Positions 1-7,998 of a stretch of DNA of 64,000 bases are shown here, piece after piece. The DNA lies in contig NZ_JH992940.1 in NCBI RefSeq assembly GCF_000315485.1, forward strand, positions 372,001 through 436,000, in the 5' to 3' direction. Position numbers and translations under genes: made by a program. This stretch comes from Bacteroides oleiciplenus YIT 12058. GTDB taxonomy: Bacteria; Bacteroidota; Bacteroidia; Bacteroidales; Bacteroidaceae. How positions within the stretch are numbered: position 1 is the first letter of the stretch; each line of letters begins with the position of its first letter. The notes beneath the pieces were generated by a model. That model was not told the origin of the DNA, ran no database searches, and was given only the letters and a program-made list of their open reading frames with translations.

Positions 1-1198
1 GAAAAGCAATAAATTCCAAATAGTATTACTGGACAAGAATAATCATCATATTTTCCAACCTCTGCTTTACCAAGTGGCAACAGCAGGCATCGAACCGAGT
101 GCCATCTCATTCCCATTCCGCAAGATATTTAAAAGAAGAAAGCACTTCCACATACGTATTTGTGAGGCGCAACGGGTTATACCCGAAGATAATATCCTGG
201 AGACTTCCATAGGAACCCTTTCATATGATTATCTGGTTGTTTCTACCGGATGCCGCACCAATTACTTTGGTAATGACGGACTGTCTCAGCAGACCATGGC
301 TCTTAAAAATACCGCAGAAGCACTGTTCAACCGTAACCAGATATTGGAAAGTTTTGAGAAAGCCCAGAATACCAGTAACATTGAAAGAAGAAAACGCCTG
401 ATGACGTTTGTTATTGTGGGCGGTGGTGCTACGGGAATCGAACTTTCCGGTGCATTGGCAGAAATGAAAAAGTTTGTGCTTCCACAAGATTATCCTGATC
501 TTGATATAAACCTCATGCGTATAATTTTAGTGGATGGTGCTCCCCGCCTTCTCTCCGCTTTTTCTGAGAAATCATCAGAAGAAGTTGCGGATTACCTGCT
601 GAAACGCGATGTTGAAATCAGGACCAGCGTACAGGTGAGCAACTATGAAAATGGTGTAATAACATTTAATGACGGCAATACACTGGAAACTATGAACGTT
701 TTTTGGGTTGCAGGTGTACGTGCCAACAGCATAGATGGACTGGCAAAAGAAGCTTATGGACCCGGTAACCGTCTGCAAGTGGATAATTACAACCGTGTTC
801 AAGGGTATACCAATATCTTTGCTATTGGCGATACGGCACTTATGATTTCTACGGAATATCCGAAAGGGCATCCGCAAGTAGTACAACCTGCCATTCAGCA
901 GGCACGTAACCTGATTGGTAATTTGGATAGAGTAGAGCGTGGACTTGAAATGCAACCATTTGTGTATCACAATAAAGGTTCTATGGCTACCATTGGTCGT
1001 AATCATGCTGTTGTAGAATTGAAAAAATTGCGTTTTGGTGGTTTTCTTGCATGGGCGGCATGGTTATTCATCCATTTGATGAGCATTGTTGGGGTCAAGA
1101 ACCGGCTCTTTATTTTTGTAGACTGGATGTGGAGCTACTTTACATACGATCCTTCTTTACGGGTAATCATAAAACCTTTGCGTAGGGATAAACCATAA
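1..1198 (+). CDS. NAD(P)/FAD-dependent oxidoreductase, type II NADH dehydrogenase family (5' end missing)
   Basis: The reading frame is already open at base 2 (KSNKFQIVLLDKNNHHIFQP), so the gene starts left of the window and about 398 codons are present. It resembles non-proton-pumping NADH:quinone oxidoreductase (NDH-2), which passes electrons from NADH through FAD to membrane quinone. Visible are the second dinucleotide-binding loop VIVGGGATGIELSGALAE, the FAD-contacting TNIFAIGDTA motif near the end, and a C-terminal hydrophobic and aromatic stretch (FLAWAAWLFIHLMSIVG, then VDWMWSYFTYDPS) typical of the membrane-anchoring end of the family. The in-frame ATG at 74 is internal: the motif FQPLLYQVATAG spans it. 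DoxX follows after 48 bp, probably co-transcribed. Family call is confident; the electron acceptor is inferred. Confidence 0.9.
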   Translation, partial: KSNKFQIVLLDKNNHHIFQPLLYQVATAGIEPSAISFPFRKIFKRRKHFHIRICEAQRVIPEDNILETSIGTLSYDYLVVSTGCRTNYFGNDGLSQQTMALKNTAEALFNRNQILESFEKAQNTSNIERRKRLMTFVIVGGGATGIELSGALAEMKKFVLPQDYPDLDINLMRIILVDGAPRLLSAFSEKSSEEVADYLLKRDVEIRTSVQVSNYENGVITFNDGNTLETMNVFWVAGVRANSIDGLAKEAYGPGNRLQVDNYNRVQGYTNIFAIGDTALMISTEYPKGHPQVVQPAIQQARNLIGNLDRVERGLEMQPFVYHNKGSMATIGRNHAVVELKKLRFGGFLAWAAWLFIHLMSIVGVKNRLFIFVDWMWSYFTYDPSLRVIIKPLRRDKP

Positions 1199-1246
1199 CC
1201 CCTTATATTTTGTTATATAAAATATAACTAATTAAAACGAACGACT

Positions 1247-1681
1247 ATGCTTTATAAATTTTTATTTCCGTCTAAGCCGGATGGTGCAGCTGCATCTACT
1301 ATATTACTGATTGTGAGAATTGTATTTGGTGTGTTATTGATGAACCACGGTATTGAGAAATGGGCAAACTACCAAGAGTTATCTACTGCATTTCCTGACC
1401 CGCTGGGTATAGGTAGCCCCCTTTCATTAGGCTTAGCCATATTTGGTGAAATGGCTTGTTCTATGGCATTTATCATAGGCTTCCTCTATCGTTTGGCGAT
1501 GATACCAATGATATTTACAATGGGGGTAGCCTTTTTCGTTATTCACGGTAACGATCCGTTTGCTGTTAAAGAATTGGCTTTCATATATCTGGTAGTGTTT
1601 ATGTTGATGTACATTGTCGGTCCCGGTAAGTTTGCTGTAGACCATTGGTTGGGCAAGGCTCTGACTCCTAAAAAGGCCTAA
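1247..1681 (+). CDS. DoxX family integral membrane protein
   Basis: A 144-residue protein made almost entirely of hydrophobic segments, about four membrane helices. The first contains LLIVRIVFGVLLMNHGIEKW, the DoxX-type opening with conserved NHG and K. DoxX proteins are small inner-membrane proteins linked in some bacteria to quinone or thiosulfate oxidation and redox stress. It lies 48 bp downstream of the NDH-2 type dehydrogenase on the same strand, which fits a shared membrane-redox transcript (inference). The length is normal for the family. No catalytic residues can be assigned. Confidence 0.85.
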   Translation: MLYKFLFPSKPDGAAASTILLIVRIVFGVLLMNHGIEKWANYQELSTAFPDPLGIGSPLSLGLAIFGEMACSMAFIIGFLYRLAMIPMIFTMGVAFFVIHGNDPFAVKELAFIYLVVFMLMYIVGPGKFAVDHWLGKALTPKKA

Positions 1682-1752
1682 AGTGGCTTGTTCCATTTTG
1701 CTGAAAAATTGTTTTTATCTCAAATACAGACTAATTTTTCACAAAAACAACT

Positions 1753-1760
1753 TATATTTG
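1753..1760 (+). promoter_or_regulatory. Bacteroides -7 promoter element (TATATTTG)
   Basis: Matches TAnnTTTG and lies 64 bp before the ATG at 1824. There is no good TTTG at -33, only a T-rich stretch. Its position argues that the open frame upstream of 1824 is leader, not coding. Confidence 0.5.
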
Positions 1761-1823
1761 CCAAATAGAAAAAGAACAAAAGAGTTAAACTCAAGAAACT
1801 CAGTAAAACAAAAGAAAGTAATT

Positions 1824-2378
1824 ATGAAAAAGAGTAATTTGAATTTGGCTGCAACCGTGATGATTTGTGGCGCATTTCTTTTCAGTTCCTGTATCGGTTC
1901 TTTCGGACTGCACAGCAAGTTGGTAAATTGGAACCAAAGCATTGGTACGAAGTTTGTAAATGAGCTTGTTTATCTGGCTTGCAACATTATTCCTGTATAC
2001 CCAGTCTGCTATCTGGCGGATGCGTTAGTAATTAACTCCATCGAATTCTGGAGCGGTTCTAATCCTATGGCTAATGTGGGTGACGTGAAAAAAGTGAAAG
2101 GTGAAAACGGAAACTATCTCGTAAAGACATTGGAGAATGGTTACTCTATTACAAAAGAGGGTGAAACGACTGCTATGGAGTTAGTTTACGACCAGGAGTT
2201 GAACACTTGGAATGTTGTTGCAGAAGGTGTTAGCACTGAACTGTTGCAAATGAACGGTGATGGTACTGCACAGATGTATTTGCCAAATGGAGAAGCAATG
2301 AATGTGACATTGGATGCGCAAGGCGTAGCTGCTGCTCGTCAGGCAACAATGATCAACACTTACTTTGCAGAGAATTAA
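1824..2378 (+). CDS. DUF3332 family lipoprotein
   Basis: 184 residues starting MKKSNLNLAATVMICG, a signal peptide that ends in a lipobox-like LFSSC, so it is probably a membrane-anchored lipoprotein. The conserved first half (HSKLVNWNQSIGTKFVNE, then NIIPVYPVCYLADAL) matches what I remember of DUF3332, a family of unknown function common in Bacteroidales and some Vibrio. The start at 1824 is chosen over an upstream in-frame ATG at 1683 because only 1824 gives a signal peptide and because a promoter element sits at 1753. It converges on the TamA-like gene and shares a bidirectional terminator with it. Confidence 0.8.
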   Translation: MKKSNLNLAATVMICGAFLFSSCIGSFGLHSKLVNWNQSIGTKFVNELVYLACNIIPVYPVCYLADALVINSIEFWSGSNPMANVGDVKKVKGENGNYLVKTLENGYSITKEGETTAMELVYDQELNTWNVVAEGVSTELLQMNGDGTAQMYLPNGEAMNVTLDAQGVAAARQATMINTYFAEN

Positions 2379-2390
2379 AAATTGAGAATT

Positions 2391-2444
2391 AAAAATTGAG
2401 AAATAGCCATGCGGCATAAAAGCGCAGCCTATTTCTCAATTTTT
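2391..2444. terminator. Bidirectional hairpin terminator
   Basis: A perfect 16-bp inverted repeat (2391-2406 with 2429-2444) whose inner part adds a tgcg/cgca pairing. A-rich on the left and T-rich on the right, it can end transcription from both convergent neighbours. Confidence 0.8.
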
Positions 2445-2450
2445 AATTTA

Positions 2451-4757
2451 TTAGAATGGGTATCCCACAGCAAAGTGGAAAGCGAAATCACGTCCGAAAT
2501 CAGGGCGTATAATGGGGAAACGGTCTTTCCCTTTCTCAGGATTAACAGCTTTCATACCTCCATCAAAACGAAGTACAAAGAAGTCCAAATCGAGGCGTAA
2601 TCCTAATCCGTAAGCTACTGCTATTTGCTTATAAAACGTATTAAATTTGAACTTACCGCCCGGTTGGTCCTCATATTCACGAAGCGTCCAGATATTTCCT
2701 GCATCTACAAACATTGCACCTCTGAATTTCCAGAACAGGCGTGTGCGATATTCAATACTCGCGTCCAGCTTGACATCTCCCGATTGATTCAGGAAATTGC
2801 CGTCACCCGGGAAAGAACCGGGGCCAAGACTACGAACAGACCATCCACGCACACTGTTGGCACCACCCGAAAAATAACGTTTTTCGAAAGGAACAACCTG
2901 CGCATTGCCATAAGGGATGGCGATGCCGCCTCCAATGTGGAAGGCTATGGAGTTACGATTGTCAATCACAATATTTTTGGCAAAATCCAAATCCCCTTTT
3001 ATATATTGTGCGTATGGAATATTCAATATCGTATATTCATCCTGATCATTTTTCTTTAGATGACTCATCTTAGAAATCACATATAGCAGATTTCCAGCGG
3101 ACTCGAAGTTGAAGCGTACACTGTAAGAATTACCTATAACCGCATTGTTCATCAATGCCTGTCCAGCACTATTATATGTATAACTATAACCGGTACGAAC
3201 AATCAAGCGGTCTTCATAGTTATATCTCAGAATATAGTTCTGCTCATTATTCAAATATTTATCTTCAAAATTCGGCTCTATCCAGGGCATATACAGATAG
3301 TTGACATCCAGTAGGTCTATACGATGTTGCGAACGTTGACGTTGCAATCCCCATTTGTAGCTCCATGAAGCCGAAGCAACGATGCGAGCAAACTCCGGGC
3401 GCATCTGGTAATTGTACTGCACGCCGAACTCGGTAGTTGCCCGCATTCTTCGTTTGAAGTCATTGGATAAGAACGGGAACATGAAACGGGGAAAATTAAT
3501 ACTGCTTTCCACGCCGAGTTCTGTATAATTATCGTGTCCGTAACCCAAACCTAAACCTGAAACAGCCTCATAAGCCCCACGAAGTTTGACCAGAAAAGTT
3601 TCGGACCCTCTGAACACATTGCGGTTCTGGAAAGAAACAGATGCTGCAGCACCCAAGTCACCGGCAGAGTTGGTACCTTCCAACTCAAAGGAAACAGACT
3701 GATGCTTGTTCTTCGTCAACATTACATAGGTATTCAACTTTGTGCTATCGCCTGACTGTGTCTCAAAGAAGCGGACATTTGTATACTTCAATACCGGCAG
3801 ACGTCCGAAATTGGAGTAAGTGCGTTGCACTTCCTGCTCATTATAAAGTGTTCCGGGGGTTATACTCAGATTATCAGTCAACACTTTGGGGCGCAGATAT
3901 AATTTGTCTTTGTAATAAATGGGAAATCCTTTATAATGTATCGAATCATTGATTTCAACACTACTCAGGGCGGAAGATTGCAGAACATTGTAGTCTGCAA
4001 TGAAGTTCACTTTATTGATGGTGTACTGCGGATGATTCCGTGGTTCATCATCTGAATGTTGCTTGTAGCGTGCCAGATGCAAGGTCAGGTCCACCTGGTG
4101 AGTGCCCCGCACTGTATCTGCTGTATATGAAATATAGTCTTTATTGAATTTATAATACCCATTTCGCAGCAGATTATTCGTAATGCGCTGGCGTTCGCTA
4201 TCCAGTATGTTGACATTGAAATACATACCTTCAGAAATATAGGTTGCTGTAGAATCCTTTTGCATATATTCCCATATTTTTTCATCCGGAATATCATATT
4301 TCAGACTACGGACTATATAAGGTTCACCGGTAGTAACCTTGTAGGCCAGTTTCAGCTTTTTCTTTTTTACTTTTGGGATGTATTCCACAGTGGCACTCAT
4401 ATATCCCATGTTCTGCACGGCCTTCGTCATTTCTTCACGGGAGCGTTCAGTATCTTCTTTACTGTATATCACTGGCGCATCTCCCAATCTACGCAATGCA
4501 CGGTTCACCCAGCGAGTGGAGTCACGTCCCGACCAGTTGTAAACATACAACTGAGTCTTGATTAGACTAAACCATTTGGAATTCGGATTTTGTCGCACAT
4601 AAATGGACAAATTAGAAGGCTTCACGTTTTTACTATCGGTATGTATGCGCACTTCATCCAGCAAGTATGAGCCATCGGGCACATATTTGGTAGTCGAGCA
4701 GGAAGCCAATGTGAGTATGACAGCAGTAAGTATTGCGTAGTGGAAACCTTTCTTCAT
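2451..4757 (-). CDS. BamA/TamA family outer-membrane protein (surface antigen D15 type), lipoprotein-like N-terminus
   Basis: 768 residues. The N-terminus (MKKGFHYAILTAVILTLASC) carries a lipobox with Cys at 20, unusual for classic BamA but common in Bacteroidetes TamA-like proteins. POTRA-like repeats follow over about residues 25-330, then a 16-strand-type barrel. The barrel shows the family motif GGANSVRGWSVRSLGPGSFPGD (conserved RG in the substrate lid loop) and ends in aromatic FHFAVGYPF, with terminal Phe as in the barrel-assembly signal. Likely role: assembling or secreting outer-membrane proteins as a TamA counterpart. Substrates cannot be read from sequence. It is a single gene with convergent and divergent neighbours. 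Confidence 0.87.
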   Translation of the reverse strand: MKKGFHYAILTAVILTLASCSTTKYVPDGSYLLDEVRIHTDSKNVKPSNLSIYVRQNPNSKWFSLIKTQLYVYNWSGRDSTRWVNRALRRLGDAPVIYSKEDTERSREEMTKAVQNMGYMSATVEYIPKVKKKKLKLAYKVTTGEPYIVRSLKYDIPDEKIWEYMQKDSTATYISEGMYFNVNILDSERQRITNNLLRNGYYKFNKDYISYTADTVRGTHQVDLTLHLARYKQHSDDEPRNHPQYTINKVNFIADYNVLQSSALSSVEINDSIHYKGFPIYYKDKLYLRPKVLTDNLSITPGTLYNEQEVQRTYSNFGRLPVLKYTNVRFFETQSGDSTKLNTYVMLTKNKHQSVSFELEGTNSAGDLGAAASVSFQNRNVFRGSETFLVKLRGAYEAVSGLGLGYGHDNYTELGVESSINFPRFMFPFLSNDFKRRMRATTEFGVQYNYQMRPEFARIVASASWSYKWGLQRQRSQHRIDLLDVNYLYMPWIEPNFEDKYLNNEQNYILRYNYEDRLIVRTGYSYTYNSAGQALMNNAVIGNSYSVRFNFESAGNLLYVISKMSHLKKNDQDEYTILNIPYAQYIKGDLDFAKNIVIDNRNSIAFHIGGGIAIPYGNAQVVPFEKRYFSGGANSVRGWSVRSLGPGSFPGDGNFLNQSGDVKLDASIEYRTRLFWKFRGAMFVDAGNIWTLREYEDQPGGKFKFNTFYKQIAVAYGLGLRLDLDFFVLRFDGGMKAVNPEKGKDRFPIIRPDFGRDFAFHFAVGYPF

Positions 4758-4790
4758 ACCAGATTTTGTAAATTGCGCATAAATAGACTA

Positions 4791-4798
4791 CAAATATA
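4791..4798 (-). promoter_or_regulatory. Putative -7 element (TATATTTG) for the TamA-like gene
   Basis: Read on the minus strand, 34 bp upstream of the ATG at 4757. The -33 region is weak. Confidence 0.45.
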
Positions 4799-4850
4799 AA
4801 TCTATTTTTTCTTTCCCGAAATAAAAAACCGGATGAAGTGTGTTCCGTTT

Positions 4851-4882
4851 TTTGATTATATAGAAATTATCACGTACTTTTG
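4851..4882 (+). promoter_or_regulatory. Bacteroides promoter (TTTG / 20 bp / TACTTTTG)
   Basis: TTTG at 4851-4854 and TACTTTTG at 4875-4882, spaced 20 bp, 21 bp before the methyltransferase ATG at 4904. Both elements match the consensus. Confidence 0.7.
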
Positions 4883-4903
4883 CCAAACGATAACATTTAA
4901 GCT

Positions 4904-5665
4904 ATGGCACTAAGTAAGAACCGCATCAAATATATCCATTCGCTGGAATTGAAGAAGAACCGTAAAACGGAGAAGGTATTTTTGGCCGAAGGGCCTAAAC
5001 TGGTAGGAGATCTATTAGGACATTTTCCTTGTCGTTTTCTGGTGGCTACGGCAGAATGGTTGTCGCAATATCCTCAGCTTCCAACAGAAGATGTTTCGGA
5101 AGTTTCTGCTGAGGAACTTTCTCGTGCCAGTTTGCTGAAGACACCGCAACAAGTACTTGCTGTTTTTGAGCAGCCGGAATATAAAACGGATGTTTCTGTT
5201 ATCAGCCGTTCCCTTTGTCTGGCTTTGGATGATGTACAAGACCCCGGAAACCTGGGTACCATCATTCGCCTGGCCGACTGGTTCGGTATAGAGCATATCT
5301 TTTGCTCTCCGAATACCGTAGATGTTTTCAGCCCCAAAACCATTCAAGCTACTATGGGCGGCATTGCCCGTGTGAAACTGTATTATACTCCCTTGCCCGA
5401 GCTTATCCGTAGCCTGCCCAACATTCCGGTTTACGGCACCTTCCTCGACGGTGAAAACATGTATATGCAGCAATTATCTTCCAACGGACTGATAGTGATG
5501 GGTAATGAAGGCAACGGGATAGGAAAAGAAGTAGAGCAACTCATCAATCATAAACTCTATATTCCAAATTATCCGGCAGAACGGGAGACTTCCGAGTCAC
5601 TGAATGTTGCTATTGCTACAGCAGTTGTCTGTGCCGAGTTCCGTCGGCAGGCTGCATCGCTGTAA
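4904..5665 (+). CDS. TrmH/SpoU family RNA 2'-O-methyltransferase
   Basis: 253 residues with the SpoU (SPOUT) fold. An N-terminal substrate-binding region of about 90 residues precedes three family motifs: NLGTIIRLADWFGIEHIFC, the SAM-knot GNEGNGIG, and the C-terminal SESLNVAIATAVVCAEF. The family methylates ribose 2'-OH in rRNA or tRNA using SAM, with the N and R of the first motif and the NxG and S-L-N residues in the active site. The exact RNA target (RlmB-like 23S, or tRNA) cannot be decided from this. Its 3' end overlaps the 3' end of the opposing small gene by 50 bp. Confidence 0.88.
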   Translation: MALSKNRIKYIHSLELKKNRKTEKVFLAEGPKLVGDLLGHFPCRFLVATAEWLSQYPQLPTEDVSEVSAEELSRASLLKTPQQVLAVFEQPEYKTDVSVISRSLCLALDDVQDPGNLGTIIRLADWFGIEHIFCSPNTVDVFSPKTIQATMGGIARVKLYYTPLPELIRSLPNIPVYGTFLDGENMYMQQLSSNGLIVMGNEGNGIGKEVEQLINHKLYIPNYPAERETSESLNVAIATAVVCAEFRRQAASL

Positions 5666-5960
5666 AATCAAAGGGATAAAATAAATAAGGTATCAACCTT
5701 GAAACGAATTGTTCTTTGTAGAAGGTTTCCGGAACTTCATTCAATATTTCTTTTTGTTTCTGAAAGACATCATGAAATTTTGCTGAAACATCAGCTTTTT
5801 CTGTAAACAAAGCAATTACTCCGGGAAACCACTCTACCCCTTCAATTTCTTCCGTCAGCGGAAAAACAGACACAGCGCATCCTTTTTCCACTTCTACCAC
5901 ATATTGTTTGAGATAACCATATCCGGGAATAAAAATGAAATGCGAAGCGTATCGTTTCAT
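5616..5960 (-). CDS. Small uncharacterised protein at the end of the ileS-lspA operon
   Basis: 114 residues, no signal peptide and no motif I can name. It begins MKRYASHFIFIPGYGYLKQY and includes EEIEGVEWFPGVIALF, an alternating beta-like pattern, then a basic tail. It starts 2 bp after the DUF4296 lipoprotein stop, so it is almost surely translated with that operon. Its last 16 codons overlap the end of the methyltransferase gene on the other strand. I recall an unnamed gene in this position in other Bacteroides, which supports it being real. Function unknown. Confidence 0.7.
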   Translation of the reverse strand: MKRYASHFIFIPGYGYLKQYVVEVEKGCAVSVFPLTEEIEGVEWFPGVIALFTEKADVSAKFHDVFQKQKEILNEVPETFYKEQFVSRLIPYLFYPFDFTAMQPADGTRHRQLL

Positions 5961-5962
5961 GA

Positions 5963-6961
5963 TTACGGTTTATCTTTACGGAATTGAAGGCTCCCGGGTT
6001 TTTCTACTTTCTTTATTGGTTCTGTCGAAACCGGACGAGGACGACCTACATCGCGTCTACGGGGATTTCCATCTATTTTTTCTTCTGTCTGTTCTACAGG
6101 CTTGATTTCTTCTTTTTGCTCTACATTATCCATTTTCTTCTTTTCCTGAATAGAATCATTCCGGATAGAATCATTCTTTGCGAAAGATAAGGTATCCGTA
6201 GCATGATAACGCATCAGGGAAATGCGGTCGGTGAGTAATGTATGAGTGGCTTGTGCCGCCGGATAGTAGATTGAACCACGTATTTCTACGATTTCTCCCA
6301 AAGTATCGGCGAAGAGGGATATCGTTTTCATCCCCGACTTATATACTTTCTGAAGATCACTGATGATAGTATCATTTTTATAGATAATCTGCATGGCCAT
6401 GGTAGGGGCATACATAGAGTCCACTGCACCATTGTGGAAGCGGAAATGCACGTTCCACCGCAAGGTATCGCGATCTTTAAAATTTGTGTCGGAGGGTAAT
6501 GAGAAAGTTATCTTGTTGTCCATTGGCATACCCGTCAACTGATAAATGCGTTGCCATGCCCATACATCAATGCTGTCGCCCGGAAGACTTTCCTTAGGTT
6601 TGTTGTCACGTATGGCAATCAAGTGGTTAATGCCATCCCGCTCAGCTTTTAATTTTGTATTTACCTTCTCATAAATTTTAGTGAGGACTTCCGGATTACG
6701 TGTAAACCAAACCATAGAGGAGTCGAAAACGGCCTGCGTAATACCATGTTTTTTGAACACCGATTCAATGTACAGCACTCTCTTATAGCTATCAGTATAA
6801 GGAACTTCTTCCCCCATAGCTTTTGCTATGTGATAGTCATAGAGTACGTTTTCCATCTTAGCATCTGAAATAACCGCCTTAGGTCTTTTCACCTGGCAGG
6901 CGGTAAAACAGAATGCTAACAGGAATATATTAAGCCATTGAATTCGATGCAACCTTTTCAT
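5963..6961 (-). CDS. DUF4296 domain lipoprotein
   Basis: 332 residues. The signal peptide ends in the lipobox FCFTAC (Cys about 22). The DUF4296 region follows (KAVISDAKMENVLYDYHIAKA, about residues 30-115), then a beta-rich segment, then a low-complexity Lys/Glu/Pro-rich tail with repeated EQ-KKE and RPRPV patterns. The family is restricted to Bacteroidetes and its role is unknown. Its constant placement after lspA is suggestive because the protein is itself a substrate of lipoprotein processing. The start overlaps the lspA stop by 4 bp (ATGA type), which points to translational coupling. Confidence 0.87.
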   Translation of the reverse strand: MKRLHRIQWLNIFLLAFCFTACQVKRPKAVISDAKMENVLYDYHIAKAMGEEVPYTDSYKRVLYIESVFKKHGITQAVFDSSMVWFTRNPEVLTKIYEKVNTKLKAERDGINHLIAIRDNKPKESLPGDSIDVWAWQRIYQLTGMPMDNKITFSLPSDTNFKDRDTLRWNVHFRFHNGAVDSMYAPTMAMQIIYKNDTIISDLQKVYKSGMKTISLFADTLGEIVEIRGSIYYPAAQATHTLLTDRISLMRYHATDTLSFAKNDSIRNDSIQEKKKMDNVEQKEEIKPVEQTEEKIDGNPRRRDVGRPRPVSTEPIKKVEKPGSLQFRKDKP

Positions 6962-7587
6962 GATTTCTTTATTGCATGATAAGAATCATTCAAATATTTG
7001 CTGTAAAACAGTAACAGAGCAATGATACCGCAACTGATAGCAGCATCGGCAAGGTTGAATATCGGACTGAAGAATATGAAATGCTCCCCACCTACAAACG
7101 GCATCCATTGAGGCCAGTTCGTGTCGATGATAGGGAAATAGAACATATCCACCACTTTTCCGTAGAATAACGGAGCATATCCTCCACCTTCAGGCATGAA
7201 TGAAGCTATCTGTGAATGCGTACTTTCGTTGAATAATACACCATAAAATACACTATCAATGATATTACCCAATGCTCCCGTGAGAATAAGCGAAACGCAC
7301 ACAATATAACCAGTCTTCAGGCCTTGTTTTATAATCTTTACCAGATACCATCCTATCGCTGTAACAGCAATAATGCGGAATAAGGTAAGAAATAGCTTGC
7401 CAAATATTTCCATGCCGAAAGCCATGCCGTTATTCTCGGTAAAGTAGATATAGAACCAATCGGTAACGCGAATACTTTCATGCCAATACATGTGCGTTTT
7501 GATGTATATCTTGATTATCTGGTCGATAATCAATACCGAGAAAATAACGAGCAGCGCAATGCGACCTTTCGTAAGATAATTGTTCAT
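6958..7587 (-). CDS. lspA: Lipoprotein signal peptidase (signal peptidase II)
   Basis: 209 residues with four membrane helices. This inner-membrane aspartyl protease cleaves prolipoprotein signal peptides before the lipidated Cys. Catalytic Asp motifs are visible: NIIDSVFYG (first Asp) and FNLADAAISCG (second Asp), plus the conserved NNGMAFG. It is longer than the roughly 160-residue proteobacterial form because of an insert between the two Asp motifs (about residues 120-160), usual in Bacteroidetes as I recall. It lies between the dksA/traR-like gene (2 bp gap) and the DUF4296 lipoprotein gene (4 bp overlap). Confidence 0.96.
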   Translation of the reverse strand: MNNYLTKGRIALLVIFSVLIIDQIIKIYIKTHMYWHESIRVTDWFYIYFTENNGMAFGMEIFGKLFLTLFRIIAVTAIGWYLVKIIKQGLKTGYIVCVSLILTGALGNIIDSVFYGVLFNESTHSQIASFMPEGGGYAPLFYGKVVDMFYFPIIDTNWPQWMPFVGGEHFIFFSPIFNLADAAISCGIIALLLFYSKYLNDSYHAIKKS

Positions 7588-7589
7588 CC

Positions 7590-7970
7590 TTACTTTTTGC
7601 CGTTATTTTTGGCTTCAATGCTCAATGTAGCATGAGGCACAGCACGTAGACGTTCGGCAGGAATCAATTTGCCGGTTTCACGGCAAATGCCATACGTCTT
7701 GTTCTCAATGCGTATCAGTGCGGCTTGCAATCCCTGGATAAACTTCAACTGACGTTGAGCCAGGCGCGTAGTTTCTTCTTTGGATAAGGTGTTGGCACCT
7801 TCCTCCAAAACTTTGTACGTAGGAGACGTATCGTCGGTGTCATTACCGTCGGCTCCGGTTAAACTGGCTTTCAGCAATTCATAATCGCGTTGTGCCAATT
7901 CTAACTTTTCATTAATAATGGCGCGGAATTCTTCTAATTCAGCATCCGAGTATCTAGTCTTTTCTGCCAT
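7590..7970 (-). CDS. TraR/DksA-family protein with degenerate zinc finger
   Basis: 126 residues. The helical N-terminal half (coiled coil, about residues 5-85) and C-terminal block YGICRETGKLIPAERLRAVP match DksA/TraR proteins, which enter the RNA polymerase secondary channel and adjust initiation with ppGpp. Only one of the four zinc-binding cysteines remains: the second position is Thr-Gly, and the C-terminal CxxC is replaced by ATLSIEAK, so zinc should not bind. Acidic residues at the predicted coiled-coil turn (GADGNDTDDTSP) are present. It sits between ileS and lspA, so it probably shares their transcript. The regulatory role is inferred from family. Confidence 0.87.
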   Translation of the reverse strand: MAEKTRYSDAELEEFRAIINEKLELAQRDYELLKASLTGADGNDTDDTSPTYKVLEEGANTLSKEETTRLAQRQLKFIQGLQAALIRIENKTYGICRETGKLIPAERLRAVPHATLSIEAKNNGKK

Positions 7971-7998
7971 AACTTTACGTGTTTAATCGTTAGTATTA

